Assembly (NCBI GenBank): GCA_001247695.2
Contig: LGRX02024790.1
Span: 49,985-113,984, forward strand
Length of the DNA: 64,000 nt
Direction of reading: 5' to 3'
Origin: Cymbomonas tetramitiformis
Taxonomy: Eukaryota; Chlorophyta; Pyramimonadophyceae; Pyramimonadales; Pyramimonadaceae
Shown here: positions 10,147-24,112 of the stretch, piece after piece
Layout: each line of letters starts with the position of its first letter
Position numbering within the stretch: position 1 is the first letter of the stretch
Position numbers and translations under genes: made by a program
The notes under the pieces: model-generated
Database searches by the model: none
What the model was told of the DNA's origin: nothing
Seen by the model: only the letters and a program-made list of their open reading frames with translations

Positions 10147-10847
10147 TTGGGTGTTGGTACAAAACCTAGCAGTGGTTTTTGTACACTATATAGTGGCGTA
10201 CCATTAGTGGAACTGGTACACTATATAGTGTACCAATTTCATTATAAAGTGTACCAATTCCACTATATAGTGTACCAATTCCACTATATATATAGTGTAC
10301 AAATTTCACTATATAGTGGAACTACTACATTATTATTGTCTTTACCCTTTGCTAAAGTGGATAATTCACTTAAAGAACTGCGGGGGGCTTCCTCGAAGGT
10401 CCTTTGAAATTTTGTCAAGTTCTCAAGCTGCTCTTTCTGGAGTGTCTTATTAAAATTTTGATCCGAGGTCATCTTGACCCTCTAAACAACGGATTAAGTA
10501 GCCTGGGTGTCAGTCACTATCAATACACTGCTTGATTAACAAAATACCGATGTAAGGGTTTAAGAAAGGATACCTCGACAATATTCAATCATTTCTCAAT
10601 AATATTCGACGAGGACCCCGCCCTCCCGATATAATAATGGAAATTGTACACTATATAGTGGAACTGTAATTTTGCAAGCGGTTCACAATTTGCTTGACAT
10701 ATAGTACGCATTTACAAGATCCCGAGAACCTGATGACATTCGTCGGGTTTTAGGTACGCCACTTTGTGAATAATCGGTGTTCCGCACTGTATAGTGTCCC
10801 AGTCCCACTAGGTTTTAGACAAACATCACTAGGTTATGTCATGTCAC
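10147..10847 (-). mobile_element. Unclassified TIR element, copy 2 (uninterrupted)
   Basis: This is the inverted partner of 1250-2687. Read on the minus strand it starts near TGACATAACCTAGTG (10847) and ends TTTTGTACCAACACCCAA (10147). It lacks the piggyBac-like insertion found in the other copy and keeps a single TTAA at 10370-10373. A shorter set of CACTATATAGTG palindromes occupies about 10183-10320. No transposase is encoded. Confidence 0.6.
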
Positions 10848-10850
10848 CAC

Positions 10851-13028
10851 ACACGCGATCATTCGCACACGCGTAATGCATGCCGCGTTATGAGCACATG
10901 CATGTAGGCAATCGTTCCGATAACGCGTACCCTTAGAAAATAATGTTTCGAAGCCGAACTTGCGCGTGGTCGTCAGGAACGAATCCTTCACTGCGCGTGC
11001 ATATATACTACAATTCCAATATATCGGCAATAGCTGAAATGACCACTTACAAACAAGCCGCGACTTTGTGCGTGTCGTGTGTTAGGTGTATTGTATCCGT
11101 GTCGTTCTGAGCCGAGCTTTGGATGCAGCTGGCTCGTTTACACACGTGGATGATACTGGGTTGCACACATTGATGGAAGAATATATAGCTCATACGCTAT
11201 GGCCGTTTGCGTCGTCACATTGCATCAAATATTGCAAAGTACCGTACGTGCCGCCGTTAAACCCTCTGTCTTGTCAGGTCCATGTGTACGTCGTATATAA
11301 TTACCAACTTTACATGGGACCTCAGATCGTCCAGCTGCAATGCATGTGAACAATTAGCCCGGTATCTTTGCAACACGTTGTTGCAATACACCATCACATA
11401 CCCATCCTAGGTAATGTGTCATATAAATTATGATAAAGGGTTATGAAAATATCATGCATGTATACCGTGTCTATTTTATTGATTTTACTAACTAATTAAA
11501 GATTTCGTTTTTTTCGTTATAAGGAATAAATTGGGAAATTAATTAATGTTTTTGCAAAAAAAACAATAAAATAAGGAATAAACGGAAAAGTATATAGAAT
11601 AATCGAAACTTGTTAATGATACAACAACAAATTGGAAAATAAATAAAGTTTTCCCCGACCTCACGTGCAATAAACAATAAGCGATAAATCGCTAAAAATA
11701 AAACAATCGACTGGCTACCCACCTCTGGGATCAACAATACGGGTACAACATGATACGGCAAATCTCCCATACGTGTACCCATACGCATGAGACGGTCACA
11801 GTCACAGACTCACAGTATTTTTCATTCGAGATGGAGACTTACAGTCAGATTTTCATTCGAGATGGAGACCAGGCGGTCCCGAAAGCGGTCAAAATCGCAC
11901 AACCTCGTCGAGCACAGTCGAAATCGGCAAATTTTGAGGCAGTTCCGACTCGCCGTGTAGGGTCCCACCTACACGGGGCGTTGGCGTGGAAAAGTAGGAA
12001 AGGTACCGTATGAATTTGTGACATAATCAATAAAAAATGGACAATAAATCATGAATATAAATAAATAGTGGTCGGACAAATCGCGAATCAATAAACAGCG
12101 AACAATAAACTGAACTAATTAAATAAAGATTCCTCCAACATATGCGATGCAAAAAAAACAAAGATAATGAAATTGAATAAGTTTGCGTGCCCAAACCCTT
12201 ATTGAAAATAAATCTTTATTGATGACCGAGGGGGGGGGTTCAAATCAATAAAATAGGCGCGGTAATCTCAACCGCCGTGTGCCAATACGTATCAGGACTG
12301 TTACCGTATGTTCGTTCTCGATGGAATATTTTAGGTATTGTCGTATTGGAATTATTCAGACTCTTCCTGAATCTTTGATAATGTTTATTACACTTCCACC
12401 GCCTAAGGTGTAATAGCCAAACGGATTCACTCTCTCTTCTCATATTCTTCTTATTGGTCGCATTATTCGCGGGGGTCTTCCAAGACATGCTGGATAATGT
12501 GTAGTGCAAGAACACATTCGTCCTATCGAGCACCCACACACTACTGTAGTGTTTATATAAGTTATCACGGCAGACATACAATTAGTCACAATTGTGTGAT
12601 GCACGCAGAATAAAATAACAGAGAGACAGAGAGAGAGAGAGAGTGTGTGTGCATGTATTGTTAGATAGAGAGCAACATACTACTTATTTCAACTCTGGCT
12701 TGTTGCCATTTATCGTGAAATATATGTCACACACTGTATATGGGAATCCAGTAACTGAAGCAAATAACCGCAACAAATCACAAAATATTCGTCGGTGCGC
12801 AAACTGGCGAGTGTAGACAGTTGTGTGCCCCTGTTTTACGTGTTGTGATCCCGTGCACGACAACGTAGGGAGCATATACACATCGATCACACATAGTCAG
12901 TGTATTGATACTCGACCATGCACCGGAGCTTAGCAAGGATATGGCCTGAGCATTTCAAATATAACATGGTACATCCACTGTACAGCGGGCCCCGGACAAC
13001 ACCGGGATGCATGCATCCTGCGTGAAGG
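10851..13028. other. AT-rich region without a recognised gene
   Basis: Many short AATAAA-like runs occur between about 11500 and 12200. A purine microsatellite (GA repeats passing into GT) lies near 12615-12650. Open frames such as 11543-11788 and 12240-12581 on the minus strand show no domain and sit in low-complexity sequence, so I do not call them genes. Confidence 0.45.
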
Positions 13029-13200
13029 AGTAAAACATTAACCCTGCCTGGTTGACCACGACGCACTTACCGCGTGTACCAAACGCAGAGGCATCCGATG
13101 ATAGACACGGACCGCGGCTTGTACTGTAATACACGACGCTTCTCCCGGCGTGAACGGGGCATACAAGGCTGCATTGGCAATTCACGATAAGGAAGGTACA
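13029..13200 (-). repeat. Dispersed repeat family R, copy 4
   Basis: On the minus strand the copy reads GTGAATTGCCAATGCAGCC, then CGCCGGGAGAAGCGTCG, then CGGTCCGTGTCTATCATCGG. It is close in sequence to the copy at 6728-6885. Confidence 0.5.
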
Positions 13201-13527
13201 CAAAATGTGTGAATCTATCATGCGTGAAGGGGCTACAACGTCCTCGATGTGTACATGCCCGTGCGTGTGCGTCTTGCTACACTAAGCTTGCTGCCACAGG
13301 TGTATGCAACGTTGTGTATACACGCAGCAATTGCAGATTTGACCAGCGATCGGCAATAGTAAGTATATATAGTGATAGCATTGTCGCCGCGTCAACGAGG
13401 TTGGTTTCGTTGCATCGTGATGAAGATGAAAGCGGACTACTAGTATCAATGTTTGTGTTACATAATTATCCGTGTGTGGCCTGTCAATACCTCTAATAAG
13501 GTGCGGCAGTAAGTCTTTTGGTAAATT

Positions 13528-14520
13528 ACTGGGATGATAATTACCGGTAAATTTACCGGTAATACCACCCCCTCATATCGAATTACCTGCCATACTTAGG
13601 AAATTGGTAATTACCATGGGTAATTACCATGGTAATTGGTAATTGGTAATCAATCACCATGGGAATTGGTAATCACCATGGTAATTGGTAATCACCATGG
13701 TAATTGGTAATCACCATGGTAATTGGTAATCACCATGGTAATTGGTAATCACCATGGTAATTGGTAATTAGTAATTACCATGGTAATTGGTAATTACCAT
13801 GGTAATTGGTAATTACCATGGTAATTGGTAATTACCATAGTAATTTGTAATTTGTAATTGGTAATTACCATGGTAATTGGGAATTAGTAATTACCATGGT
13901 AATTGGTAATTAATAATTACCATGGTAATTGGTAACTGGTAATTAGTAATTACCATGGTAATTGGTAATTACCAAATGGTAATTACCGATTGCCATGGTA
14001 ATTGGTAATTACCAAATGGTAATCACCGATTCCCACGATAATTGGTAATTACCATGGTACTGTGACAGGTAATTGATAATTACCATGGTAATTGATGATT
14101 ACCATGGTAATTATTACCATGGTAATTGGTAATTATTACCATGGTAATTGGTAATTACCATGGTAATTACCATGGTAATTATTACCATGGTAATTGGTAA
14201 TTACCATGGTAATATTACCATGGTAATTATTACCATGGTAATTACCATGATAACTATTATCATGGTAATTATCATCAATTACCATGGTAATATTGCCATC
14301 ATGGTAATATTACCATGGTAATTATTACCATGGTAATTGATGATAATTACCATGATAATAGTTATCATGGTAATTACCATGGTAATAATTACCATGGTAA
14401 TTTATGATAATTACCATGGGAATAATTACCATGGTAATTGATAATTGCCATGGTAATTGATAATTACCATGGTGACTTTTGCAATTACCGTCATATTACT
14501 AGAATTTTACCCTTTTGTTC
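13528..14520. repeat. Satellite built on the palindrome TTACCATGGTAA
   Basis: Nearly 1 kb is made of short units of about 19-21 bp, such as AATTGGTAATCACCATGGT, each centred on CCATGG. Arms of opposite orientation occur throughout, so the array can fold on itself at many registers. It decays at both ends, and a few related GGTAATTACCGGTAA units reappear near 14800-14875. Five consecutive identical 19-bp units near 13660-13765 suggest recent expansion. Confidence 0.85.
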
Positions 14521-16365
14521 TGAAGAAACCAAGAAATCACCAGTAAATTGCCATGGGAATCGGTAATTACTACGGTGATCTTTGAGATTACCGTTAGATT
14601 ACTAAAATTTTACCTGTTTTGTCTACACTCTGCGACTATTGGAAGCGACTTAGATGACCCATATACCTTCACAACACATGAACCATGATTGCACACGATG
14701 TTTATAGGTGTGGGGGGTTCCGTAGAAACCGATAACGTCATTATATAATGCCGTATGCGAAAGTTGCATATCCAGCTGTAGGCGGTAATACTTTGGTATC
14801 GCCGTCATTACCATTACCGGTAAAATCACCGGTAATACCAGAGCCCCTTTTCAAATTACCGGTAATTGCCGCTCCTTATAACACCTCGTATACGATTATT
14901 GAAGCATCCATGTGGCCGTACGCCATTGTGAGTACAAAAACACTGCATCAGTTACGACTGCAATCATATATAATTATCAGCGCAATACAATTGCAGGTGA
15001 CGATTGTTGACACGTATATACTCGATGAGATGATCTGTGCACAGTCACCGGGAATATTAGCATTGTCGCTGCATTATTACTGATGGCGGTTTGTGCGAGC
15101 ATCGTTAACGCAGAGGTGGACGTACTGTCAATACGGTCATCTGTGCTACGGATGATTGCCTATACCGTCGCATCGGTTAAAGCATGCTGGTGCTTACATA
15201 TACTTAGCGTTGAAACTGGGCACAACGCTGCAACCGCACGCATAGTAGCAGTGCTACACACGTCATACGACACCGACGATTCTTGATGCGCGTAATAGAC
15301 TGACGACAATATATTTATATACATTCAACAAGCTAATATCATCGTCGCCGTGTTGTCGACGCCGCTTGACTGGATGCAATCACGTGCCCGTAAACTCAAT
15401 TGCCGTTCGATCATGGACTCGCCATACAGTCTATGCCGTGAACGAGACATGCGAAAAACTACTCTATCACGCAAATTCTGCAACAGTATTTCAGCGTTAC
15501 CTCATTTGGCACCACATGTACTATCGTTTACATTCTGTGGTACGATCCTCGAAGCGTGACATCGATGCCGTAGCGGCAGGCATAATGTTTGCCTGATTCC
15601 GCATTCAACACCGACTTGCCATCTCATGGGTGATACAATATGCGCCAATAAGCTGCACGTGCATCTGGTGAGTAAACCAGACCAAGACGCGGAATCCCAC
15701 GATGTGGGTTCCACGCGCGACTGCGTCGCCGACTGAGCGGGTATGCAAGGCTGCATATACGACCCACAAGCACGCACACGTACGAACAGTATACAAATAT
15801 CAATTTTACGAACTCGTGACAACTCTATCATTATTTTTTTACGTGGGGGGCAGTGCTTCCTCACCATTTAAGAATCGACGCAATCCACTAGCATACTCAC
15901 GGCGATAACTCGAGCAATATATTTCGTATCGAAGATATGCCCAGTATATCTATTACTACAATTGCGAATAATAACCATATCGCGTGCTGCAGCCGGAACC
16001 GCTCATCTCGACACACCACCGCTGCCGCCGCTGCTGACGCTATTCGCACATCAAGTATCGACACAACCTCTGTGCTTTGGCAACGTGCACTAGTGATATG
16101 TGACTATGGCACAGCCGGCTTGCACACTCATAACAACGCATTCGATAGTATCCATTAAATTGAGTGTAAACCGTAACAGCGTAAGCAACGCGATGCAGCT
16201 TTCGCGTTGAAAATAAAACGACGCAGCTTTCGCATACGAAGTATTTATTTCTGCTTCGTTGCTGATGAGAACTACGTACTGCCGCGAGTCGATCCCGAGT
16301 TGAGGTATAGCTTGCTCATCATTTATGTTTATCGGTGTGACTTTTTTATACCAGGCGGATCGATC
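14521..16365. other. No gene recognised
   Basis: Mixed sequence with several short open frames on both strands (for example 14748-15083 and 15502-15867). None has a recognisable motif. A faint match to dispersed repeat R may be present near 15700-15775. Confidence 0.45.
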
Positions 16366-16671
16366 TCAAAAAGAGATCTCCACTAGGCCATCTGACCGTA
16401 GGATCATGTGCGCGACAGTGCTTCGCTTTTTGCATCCCAACATGCCATGCCATAACGCGAGGGTGGCGTCGCGGTAAATGTACGCGACTGCAGTGGCACT
16501 GTCATCGTTAGCGTCTGGCGATCGTGAGATCGGAAGTTCGTCTGTGTCGCCCGTTGGGATTCGCGCTTTGCTGCTGCTGATTAAGTAAGGTAAGGTAATT
16601 TGGTCCGGTTCCAAATCATAAGGAGCAGAGGTAGACTCAAATATTGACCGATGATGAGGGTAAAATCGCAT
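16366..16671 (-). pseudogene. Possible Copia-type pol fragment (GAG-pre-integrase-like)
   Basis: A 101-codon minus-strand frame ends in a segment reading RDATLALWHGMLGCKKRST followed by VAHMILRSDGLVE. This resembles the GAG-pre-integrase motif of Ty1/copia polyproteins, where LWH-x-RLGH is followed by a hydrophobic stretch and a GL/GV-containing end. The zinc-binding H after LG is replaced by C. No integrase or reverse transcriptase follows in the same orientation, so if the match is right this is a remnant. The call rests on one short motif. Confidence 0.35.
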
Positions 16672-16840
16672 TATATTGATTTAGATTTGATTATATTGGA
16701 ATCAAATTTCAACAGCCACTCGTATGCCCATTTTTTGATATACCTAAAGTATACCTGTCAGGTTTGCTATATGCCGATGCATGCGTAAGGGTCTTATTCA
16801 TGTCGGGCATGACCCCGCCACGGTCAATTTGAGATACAAA

Positions 16841-17215
16841 TCAAAGTAATCGGAGGTGTCTATGGGGGTCTAGTAACCATACTATGGGGTCCCAAATCGA
16901 ATTACCCCCTCTAATTTGTACTCCCATTTGGGAGTAAGTTCTAGTATAGGAGTTAAAGCAAATTGAGAATGACTGCGAAGTCCGACTCAGCCTCGGGTCC
17001 GTCAAGCGGGTGAGGCCGACGTTGCTCTTGAAGCTATGGGTGCGAAGAAGCTTGGCCAACTCCTCGCCATAGGAGAAGGCGTAGTCCAACTTGTCCACGA
17101 ATTCGGTACGCTGGGACGGCCTCACAGGAGTGGACACCTAGACCGTGGCGTCAACGTAAAATTCGGCAGAGGTGGCCGCCCGAGAGACTGGGGTCGGCCT
17201 AGATGTCAATTGTGA
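16841..17215 (-). pseudogene. Broken minus-strand ORF of unknown function
   Basis: On the minus strand a frame starting with ATG at 17215 runs through one TAG stop at about 17140 and continues to 16841. The part after the stop includes EFVDKLDYAFSYGEELAKLL, which has the look of real protein. Upstream on the same strand the locus is cut by the LTR element at 17283-23949 and again by the gag element at 24113-27347; the flanks join cleanly if both insertions are removed. I do not recognise the protein. It may belong with the Copia-like fragment just downstream. Confidence 0.35.
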
Positions 17216-17282
17216 CATGCGCACAATCGGGTCGCCAGCGCCGCCACCGGCGGGGCCACGTAGCGGGTGGAGTAGGGCTAGG

Positions 17283-17871
17283 TGTCAGGGTTATGACCGA
17301 TGACACATGTGTCATACATGTCATACATGTCATACGTGTCATACCTGTCAGACATGTCATACCATGTCATGTCATGTCGAGTCATGTCATATATTATAAT
17401 GACGGACAGTCGTCAGTACGGTCGACTATGACTGTACATGTCATCAGATGATAAGTCACATCATCTGTCATTTATTCAAGGAAAGACTTGAATGACACCT
17501 GTCATCGAGAGTTCGTATGTCGAACTCGAAGATGGCAAAGCAAGATACAATCTTGAAGTAACAAACAAGAAATCATCTTCGCTTCTAGCATGTGCGGAAC
17601 AAGCATGCGCAGTATCATAGGGCGAACGCATTATTCGTTCTGCCGATACTGGTCGTTCAACCAATGTCTCGGGTTCACAACCCAATGGCGGTACCATCTA
17701 TGCGATGGGAGACATTCGGTATAGATGAGCTAGCGTTGTGCTAGAGCAGTATCTTCTCACAGAAGTCTGCACTCATCCCGCTAATAACTTGCACGTGTGT
17801 TACAGTCCAATAACACCGCGCTTTCTATTATATTATTGATATATTGAGGGCTCGCATATCAGCCCGTATCA
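17283..17871. repeat. Left LTR of the 6.67-kb element
   Basis: 589 bp, TG...CA ends. Its first 110 bp are rich in a 9-bp CATACATGT-like motif and CATGTCAT units. It differs from the right copy by only a few bases, pointing to a recent insertion. Confidence 0.9.
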
Positions 17872-18039
17872 GATGGTATTCTAACTCGTCAGGCACGAGA
17901 AACGAGAACTCAAGTGAGTGCAGCGCGTAGATATCAATAATTGTGTGTTTACAGGTTGCGGAGCTCAAGCATATTTGGCGACGCAGTCGAATAATACGCA
18001 TATTGATATATCGCACATACCGCTGCATTAGCGAAGACA

Positions 18040-18540
18040 GTGCGCGAGATAATTGTCGCATTCGCAGGATCGCATATACAGCTGACCATCATATTCACTG
18101 TGCGAAAAGGTGTGCACGAGGCATACAAATGCTCTGTGGTCACATATGCGCACATAACGATTTGCAGCTTTGAGAAATGTATACTGTACGGCGATCATAC
18201 ATGCGCGAGAAATCGATTCGCAGCTGTAAGCATGCGCGACAATCATATGTTCTCGCAGAAGTGATTTGCAATCAGAAGTATGCGCGGCAATCATATGCAC
18301 GCGCATGGATGATTCGCAGTTGAAAAAATTACGCAGAATGAGATACGGCATAAAAATCATCAGCGGATTCATGATCCGCGCACAAGTCAGCATAAGTCAA
18401 CACTCGTATCATGTGCTGAGCAAAATGGCGACAATATATGCTTTTCATCAACAGCGCGCGCGATTGCATAAATTCACTTGCAGCGTGCTACGATCATCTT
18501 GCAGTTTTACGATGATGATGTCAAAATAATTGCTGCGATC
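18040..18540. repeat. Diverged repeats of 45-50 bp inside the LARD-like element
   Basis: Units share an order of ATGCGCG, then a CAATCATA-like block, then TTCGCAG or TTTGCAG. At least six can be traced, with heavy divergence. Overlapping short frames on both strands come from these repeats. Confidence 0.5.
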
Positions 18541-20829
18541 ATCTTTGCATTACATGCTCGCGTCAATATCCTCTGCAAAACATTTGTATACTCGCAGGGA
18601 TACTTTGGATGGACGCATGATGGACGCATGATCACCATATTGCAGCATTTCACACTATATCTTGATGGCTGCAGAGATATTTCAAAATACTCACTGTCAG
18701 AATTTGTATACTTATTTGCAAATGTTGTATACATCTTCATTATCTGCAGCAATATAGTGTGCAAGATATGTGTGTACTGAGATTGCAATTATTGCAACAC
18801 ACACACACACATACATGCACTAATACTCCACTTGCAGCATTCACCAACATGCAGCATATAGTGAGTACATGCAGCATTACATCACATATACACTATACTG
18901 AGTGACTGCAACATTAAATTGTGCATGCATCACCAAAACAGCTTGATCACGATACCAGCTGTAGTATATATACCAGTTTGATCACGTTAACAACTGGAAC
19001 ACTAGCATATTGCAAATATTGAACATTGCATAAGCATATTGCAGTGCATGCTAAGTTATATTAGAACCATGTTAGCATAAGGTGCCTGAAAGTAGTCTTA
19101 ACATCATAACTAGCTCGTCATGTCCCGGTGGAGCCGAGATGATCTTCGGATCACATGCACGTTCTATGATGGATTACTGGATGGAATACTCACCAGAGCT
19201 ACATGTAAAATAACAAGCAACTCATTATTGTGAATGAGATTAAAACAGGATTACAATAACTCCTAACCTGATATATATCATGCTAGATTCATTCAGTACA
19301 TGGTATGTTGATCATCATCCTGCATGATAAACTATCTGGGAATATTGTAATACCAGAAGTTATCTTCCTGTAAGTGTGTAAAGTGAACACACACACACAC
19401 TAGCAAAAGTACTAATCAACAAGTACTGCACATTGCACACACACTGACATTTACTGTATATGATGACATTCATTGACTCAGAGTGAATTGATCAACTATA
19501 ATGTCCATTATGTGCATGATAATATGGATACCATTCCACAAACACATGTGCGTGTGGAATGTCAAAGATGGCGATAGATATGGGAGCAGGATAAAACAAC
19601 ATGCTGTAGGGCTGGATGGAGATATCTCCAGACCCGAAGGCAGAATACTGTGCTCATTACAACAGCTGGTAACTGTTGAGCACAGTCCATCCACTCTCAC
19701 ATATCACTGGAGCAACAACAACCACTATACTGCATTTGACAAATGACTCAGTATTGATCAGCACAAAAGCATGTACCTAATCAGATCAGTACATACATAT
19801 ATTGAGCTGACATAGGTTGTTGTGGACACACACACACACACACACATATATATGTGTTGTGCTAAACTGCTTTGATTATAATCAAGCTATGTCCAGATAT
19901 GTTTGGAATTTAGAGATATCATTTTGATACACTCTTAGAGCACAGTCATATGCTCAAACATATCATAGGTTGATACGTTATCACTAAAGTGGATAATCCG
20001 CTTATAGTTGGTACACCTAATATATCATCAGGGAGTGCATTACTTCCATGGGTTTCAAATCAGTAAAACCCACAAATATGATCAACCACAGATGTTGACA
20101 TACAGGAATATTCACTTTTATGCCATGAAAATTGTCATGTGCAAAGGTGAAGTAAGTTGCAGTACTTCTGTACTTTGCAGCTTACACACACACAGAGATA
20201 TATTACTATGGAAAACAATAAATAGCCGAAAAATGGCCAAAATGGGTGAAATTCGTTTGCGATAGATTTCAAAATTGAAAATTCGACCCTATTTTATTTG
20301 ATATTATGATTCTATACCTATTAAGGTACCAGAAAATCATAATGACCATGGTCATATCTCGTGTAACACCCTAGATATTAGGTGTGTAATATATAAGGGT
20401 ATACATATCGGCTGTAACAAAATGCGTAAAAATGCTCCACGCATGATTTCAAAATGAAAAAATCGGGTTGATTTTTTTTGCTGATCTGATTATTCAGCTA
20501 TCAACAAATACTCCCTGATTTATGCAGCACTTGTAACACCATGTAACACCCCTAAAATTAAATGTGTGTGTCAGGGGTGTAACATACCTCCTGCAAACCA
20601 CGTAACATACAGTGTGCAATTAAATGCAGTTTTGCTTAAATATGTTTGCAAAATATTTATACTGCTTTAATCTAACCTATTTTAGGGTTACTGATACCAA
20701 GTAACACCCTAAACACACTGTGGGGGATATGGGCCACTGTAACGTAACATGCCCTAAATGCCACCTAAATATTGGATACACTTCGTGTTTGGCATATATA
20801 TATCATGCTGCGATCAGCACAGACATGCT

Positions 20830-20900
20830 AATATTTCGGGCGACAACCCAAGAACTGTTGGGCAACAACCCAAGACCTGTCGGGCAACAACCCTAAAACT
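20830..20900. repeat. Micro-hairpin repeats (GGGC...CCC)
   Basis: Three units of about 27 bp read GGGCAACAACCC followed by AAGAACTGT-like sequence. A similar set with GGGCTGCATCCC plus AAAAACTGCA occurs at about 22267-22335 in the same element. Each has short GGG and CCC arms. Confidence 0.5.
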
Positions 20901-23359
20901 GTATAAGCTGCTTCCTAAAAGGACTGCAAGCTATAAGCTATAAGCTATGAGGTATATAGGCAACTGACCTGCCTATGTGTTCACACTTCCTCAAGGAGGG
21001 AAGAAGGTGGATAGGATCACACACATATCCATTTTATATTCCGATCTGGTGATTTCTGATGGATTGCTTTTGATAAAACCATTGCATCCACAAGTAACGT
21101 TGAAATCTGTACAACGTTAAATCCACCATCACTAACAAAGTGTAAAATCGAATGGGAAACTACATCCCAATGACTATAAGTTAACTATTGCTCAGCATCT
21201 ACATCCTCGAGTAAGTTCGGAATGCTGAACTATATACATAACATATACCTGATACCATGCTTAATTGCATATCCTGGATCAGAAGATGATAGTTATATAA
21301 TGTATATATATATCCCACCTGATACACTTTGGCACTATAGCCGTACATAAGAGTGGGAAGGACAAGTGCATCGCTGTAAGACTGGTTGATATAGTCCCAG
21401 TACTGAAGGCAGAATGTGGCACCCGAATAACAGCTGATAACTGTTGGGAGACCACCATGCAAGACCTTCCAAGCGTAACTCCTTTGTCCTAAGATGCAAG
21501 TGAATTGTTCATAATATGTTGACATCACATAAAAGCATTCTGATAAAACCCTATATCCATGTGAGTTGTCATTATTACAAATGACATGGGTTTTGAATCG
21601 TCGAAATGAGTATAACTCCGATGAATTCATTAGTACAGAATAGCTGTTGAGATTGTTCCTCCGGCTGGATTGCACTCATTTACAATCCCTGTACATTCCG
21701 GTGACAAAATATTGCACTGGACTGATCACCACATTTGGTATAACCTGTGATATATAAATCATCAGAAAAAGCATTGCAATCAGTACAATGCTGTCTAAAC
21801 TCACAAAGATCAGTAATAGATATTCTCAGATGTAATAAATAGAGGCACAATGTGACCTACGCTAAAATCGCGTATGCTCGGGCACTGTATTGTGGCCTAC
21901 GCTGAGATCGCGTATGCATGGACACAATATGACTCGTGCCAATAACGTGGACACAATTCATACAACCTCCGGTACAAGCGGACAAGGTTGACTGCCACGA
22001 CATCACATCTGAAATCAATAAATCACTCAGAGAAGGTGTTGACATCAGTATAGCACCATTATACATATAGTCATGAGGATTTTAAAGAAGACACAGTCTC
22101 TCCGATATTGACAAACATGGTACATATATTACCATGCTCTCTAATCACATATCTGATATTCCACAGCATACGATGTTGGTAATAGCAAACCACTTCGCTG
22201 CTGGAGGGTAGTGTTGTATATATACAACACATGCTTGGGCACTATATGACCCACGCTGATGACGTGTATTCGGGCTGCATCCCAAAAACTGCAGGGCTGC
22301 ATCCCGAGAACTGCAGGGTTACATCCCTAACATTTTTACCCTACATCAAATTGATATGACAGGAGCAGGAATTGATCCTTCCTTGCTAAGGTGTAGTGAG
22401 CCTTGTATAAATCATACCCTTACACAGATACGCATATGCGGGTACCAATATCTGTGAAAAACTGCTAATGCTACCTTTGCCAAGACCGTGGTTAGTCATC
22501 GGATTCTGTGGCCAGTCATCCGAAGCTACCGGAGACATCGACTGAGGTAGACGGAGTTGTGATCCTAAGTTATGCCTGACAAACATAACTAAAATAAATT
22601 TCACATTAGTACGTGGCGAATCCACTCTCACTCATCGCGACAGATGTTCGTCAAAGCGTGCGTACTGGACCAATAATTCAAGAGTTGAGCAGACCGGGTA
22701 AAGGATTATAAGTCCAATCCCGTTAAGCAGGGCCACTCTGATTGCATTAAAACAAGCCCCCGGTGAAATAACTCCGGAAACATCCAAAGGGCTCCCCATG
22801 ACCGCCTGTGAACCTCCGAAGTTGCTTCAAGAGGGGAGGAAGGGTTGGGTGCACAATATATAACAACTGTGGAAACGAACAGCAAACGATCAGTTGTATA
22901 TATAAGGCCGAGAATCGTTCGATTAATGAGAAATTGTTAATTCGTGGGATCATCGTTCGCAAAAGCGTCGACGGCTAGCGCAAATAATCCGTAACGTACA
23001 CCTCGGATACTTTGAATCGTCACTCTGACGCACGATACGTGTGGATCAATCAGTAATCCAGCGTCAATCCGTATCACGAAACGCAATTCATTGAACCTTG
23101 AATCGTCACTCTGCAATACGATACGCAATTCAAAGGGGGCTACATCCTAAGAACTGTAAGGCATAGCCTGTAAGGCATCATGTTAAGGTGAGGGACTAAA
23201 GTGGACTCAGTTCCCCCCAAAATCCTAAAACACCACGAGGGACGCCTCAAATCGGTGTAAGAAGACTGGTACCAGCAGAAGCAACAACAACAAAGACATC
23301 AAAGACACATGCAAAGGTATGCCCGTTGTGAGGTCACAACTCTTTTAAGAGGGGAGATC

Positions 23360-23949
23360 TGTCAGGGTTATGACCGATGACACATGTGTCATACGTGTCA
23401 TACATGTCATACGTGTCATACCTGTCAGACATGTCATACCATGTCATGTCATGTCGAGTCATGTCATATATTATAATGACGGACAGTCGTCAGTACGGTC
23501 GACTATGACTGTACATGTCATCAGATGATAAGTCACATCATCTGTCATTTATTCAAGGAAAGACTTGAATGACACCTGTCATCGAGAGTTCGTATGTCGA
23601 ACTCGAAGATGGCAAAGCAAGATACAATCTTGAAGTAACAAACAAGAAATCATCTTCGCTTCTAGCATGTGCGGAACAAGCATGCGCAGTATCATAGGGC
23701 GAACGCATTATTCGTTCTGCCGATACTGGTCGTTCAACCAATGTCTCGGGTTCACAACCCAATGGCGGTACCATCTATGCGATGGGAGACATTCGGTATA
23801 GATGAGCTAGCGTTGTGCTAGAGCAGCATCTTCTCACAAAAGTCTGCACTCATCCCCGCTAATAACTTGCACGTGTGTTACAGTCCAATAACACCGCGCT
23901 TTCTATTATATTATTGATATATTGAGGGCTCGCATATCAGCCCGTATCA
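23360..23949. repeat. Right LTR of the 6.67-kb element
   Basis: 590 bp, almost identical to 17283-17871. It is preceded by a polypurine tract and followed by the CTAGG target duplication. Confidence 0.9.
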
Positions 23950-24112
23950 CTAGGGGAATGCCCCCCCGGGAGAACCCCTGGCAGCACGAATACGGCTGGC
24001 GAGGGAGACGCGGTCCGCGCTCATCGCGGGAAGAACGTAGTGTGGAATGGCGTCGTTTGGGGCGTGCGAATGCTGCACGAAATCCGGGAGCTGGCTCCGC
24101 TCGAGGAAAGGG

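Larger units (their letters stand above)
17283..23949. mobile_element. Complete LTR retrotransposon without coding capacity (LARD-like)
   Basis: Two near-identical direct repeats (17283-17871 and 23360-23949) begin TGTCAGGG, end CGTATCA, and are flanked by the 5-bp duplication CTAGG (17278-17282 and 23950-23954). Just inside the left repeat, GATGGTATTCTAAC resembles a degenerate initiator-Met primer site (TGGTAT start). Just before the right repeat, AAGAGGGGAGATC is a polypurine tract. The 5.5-kb interior holds no gag, protease, reverse transcriptase or integrase in any frame, only CA microsatellites, small hairpins and diverged repeats. By structure it is a large retrotransposon derivative that would need enzymes in trans. 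Confidence 0.9.

Noticed and set aside
14748..15083. Small secreted or membrane protein gene
   Set aside because: The frame begins in the decaying edge of the satellite and no motif or second copy supports it.
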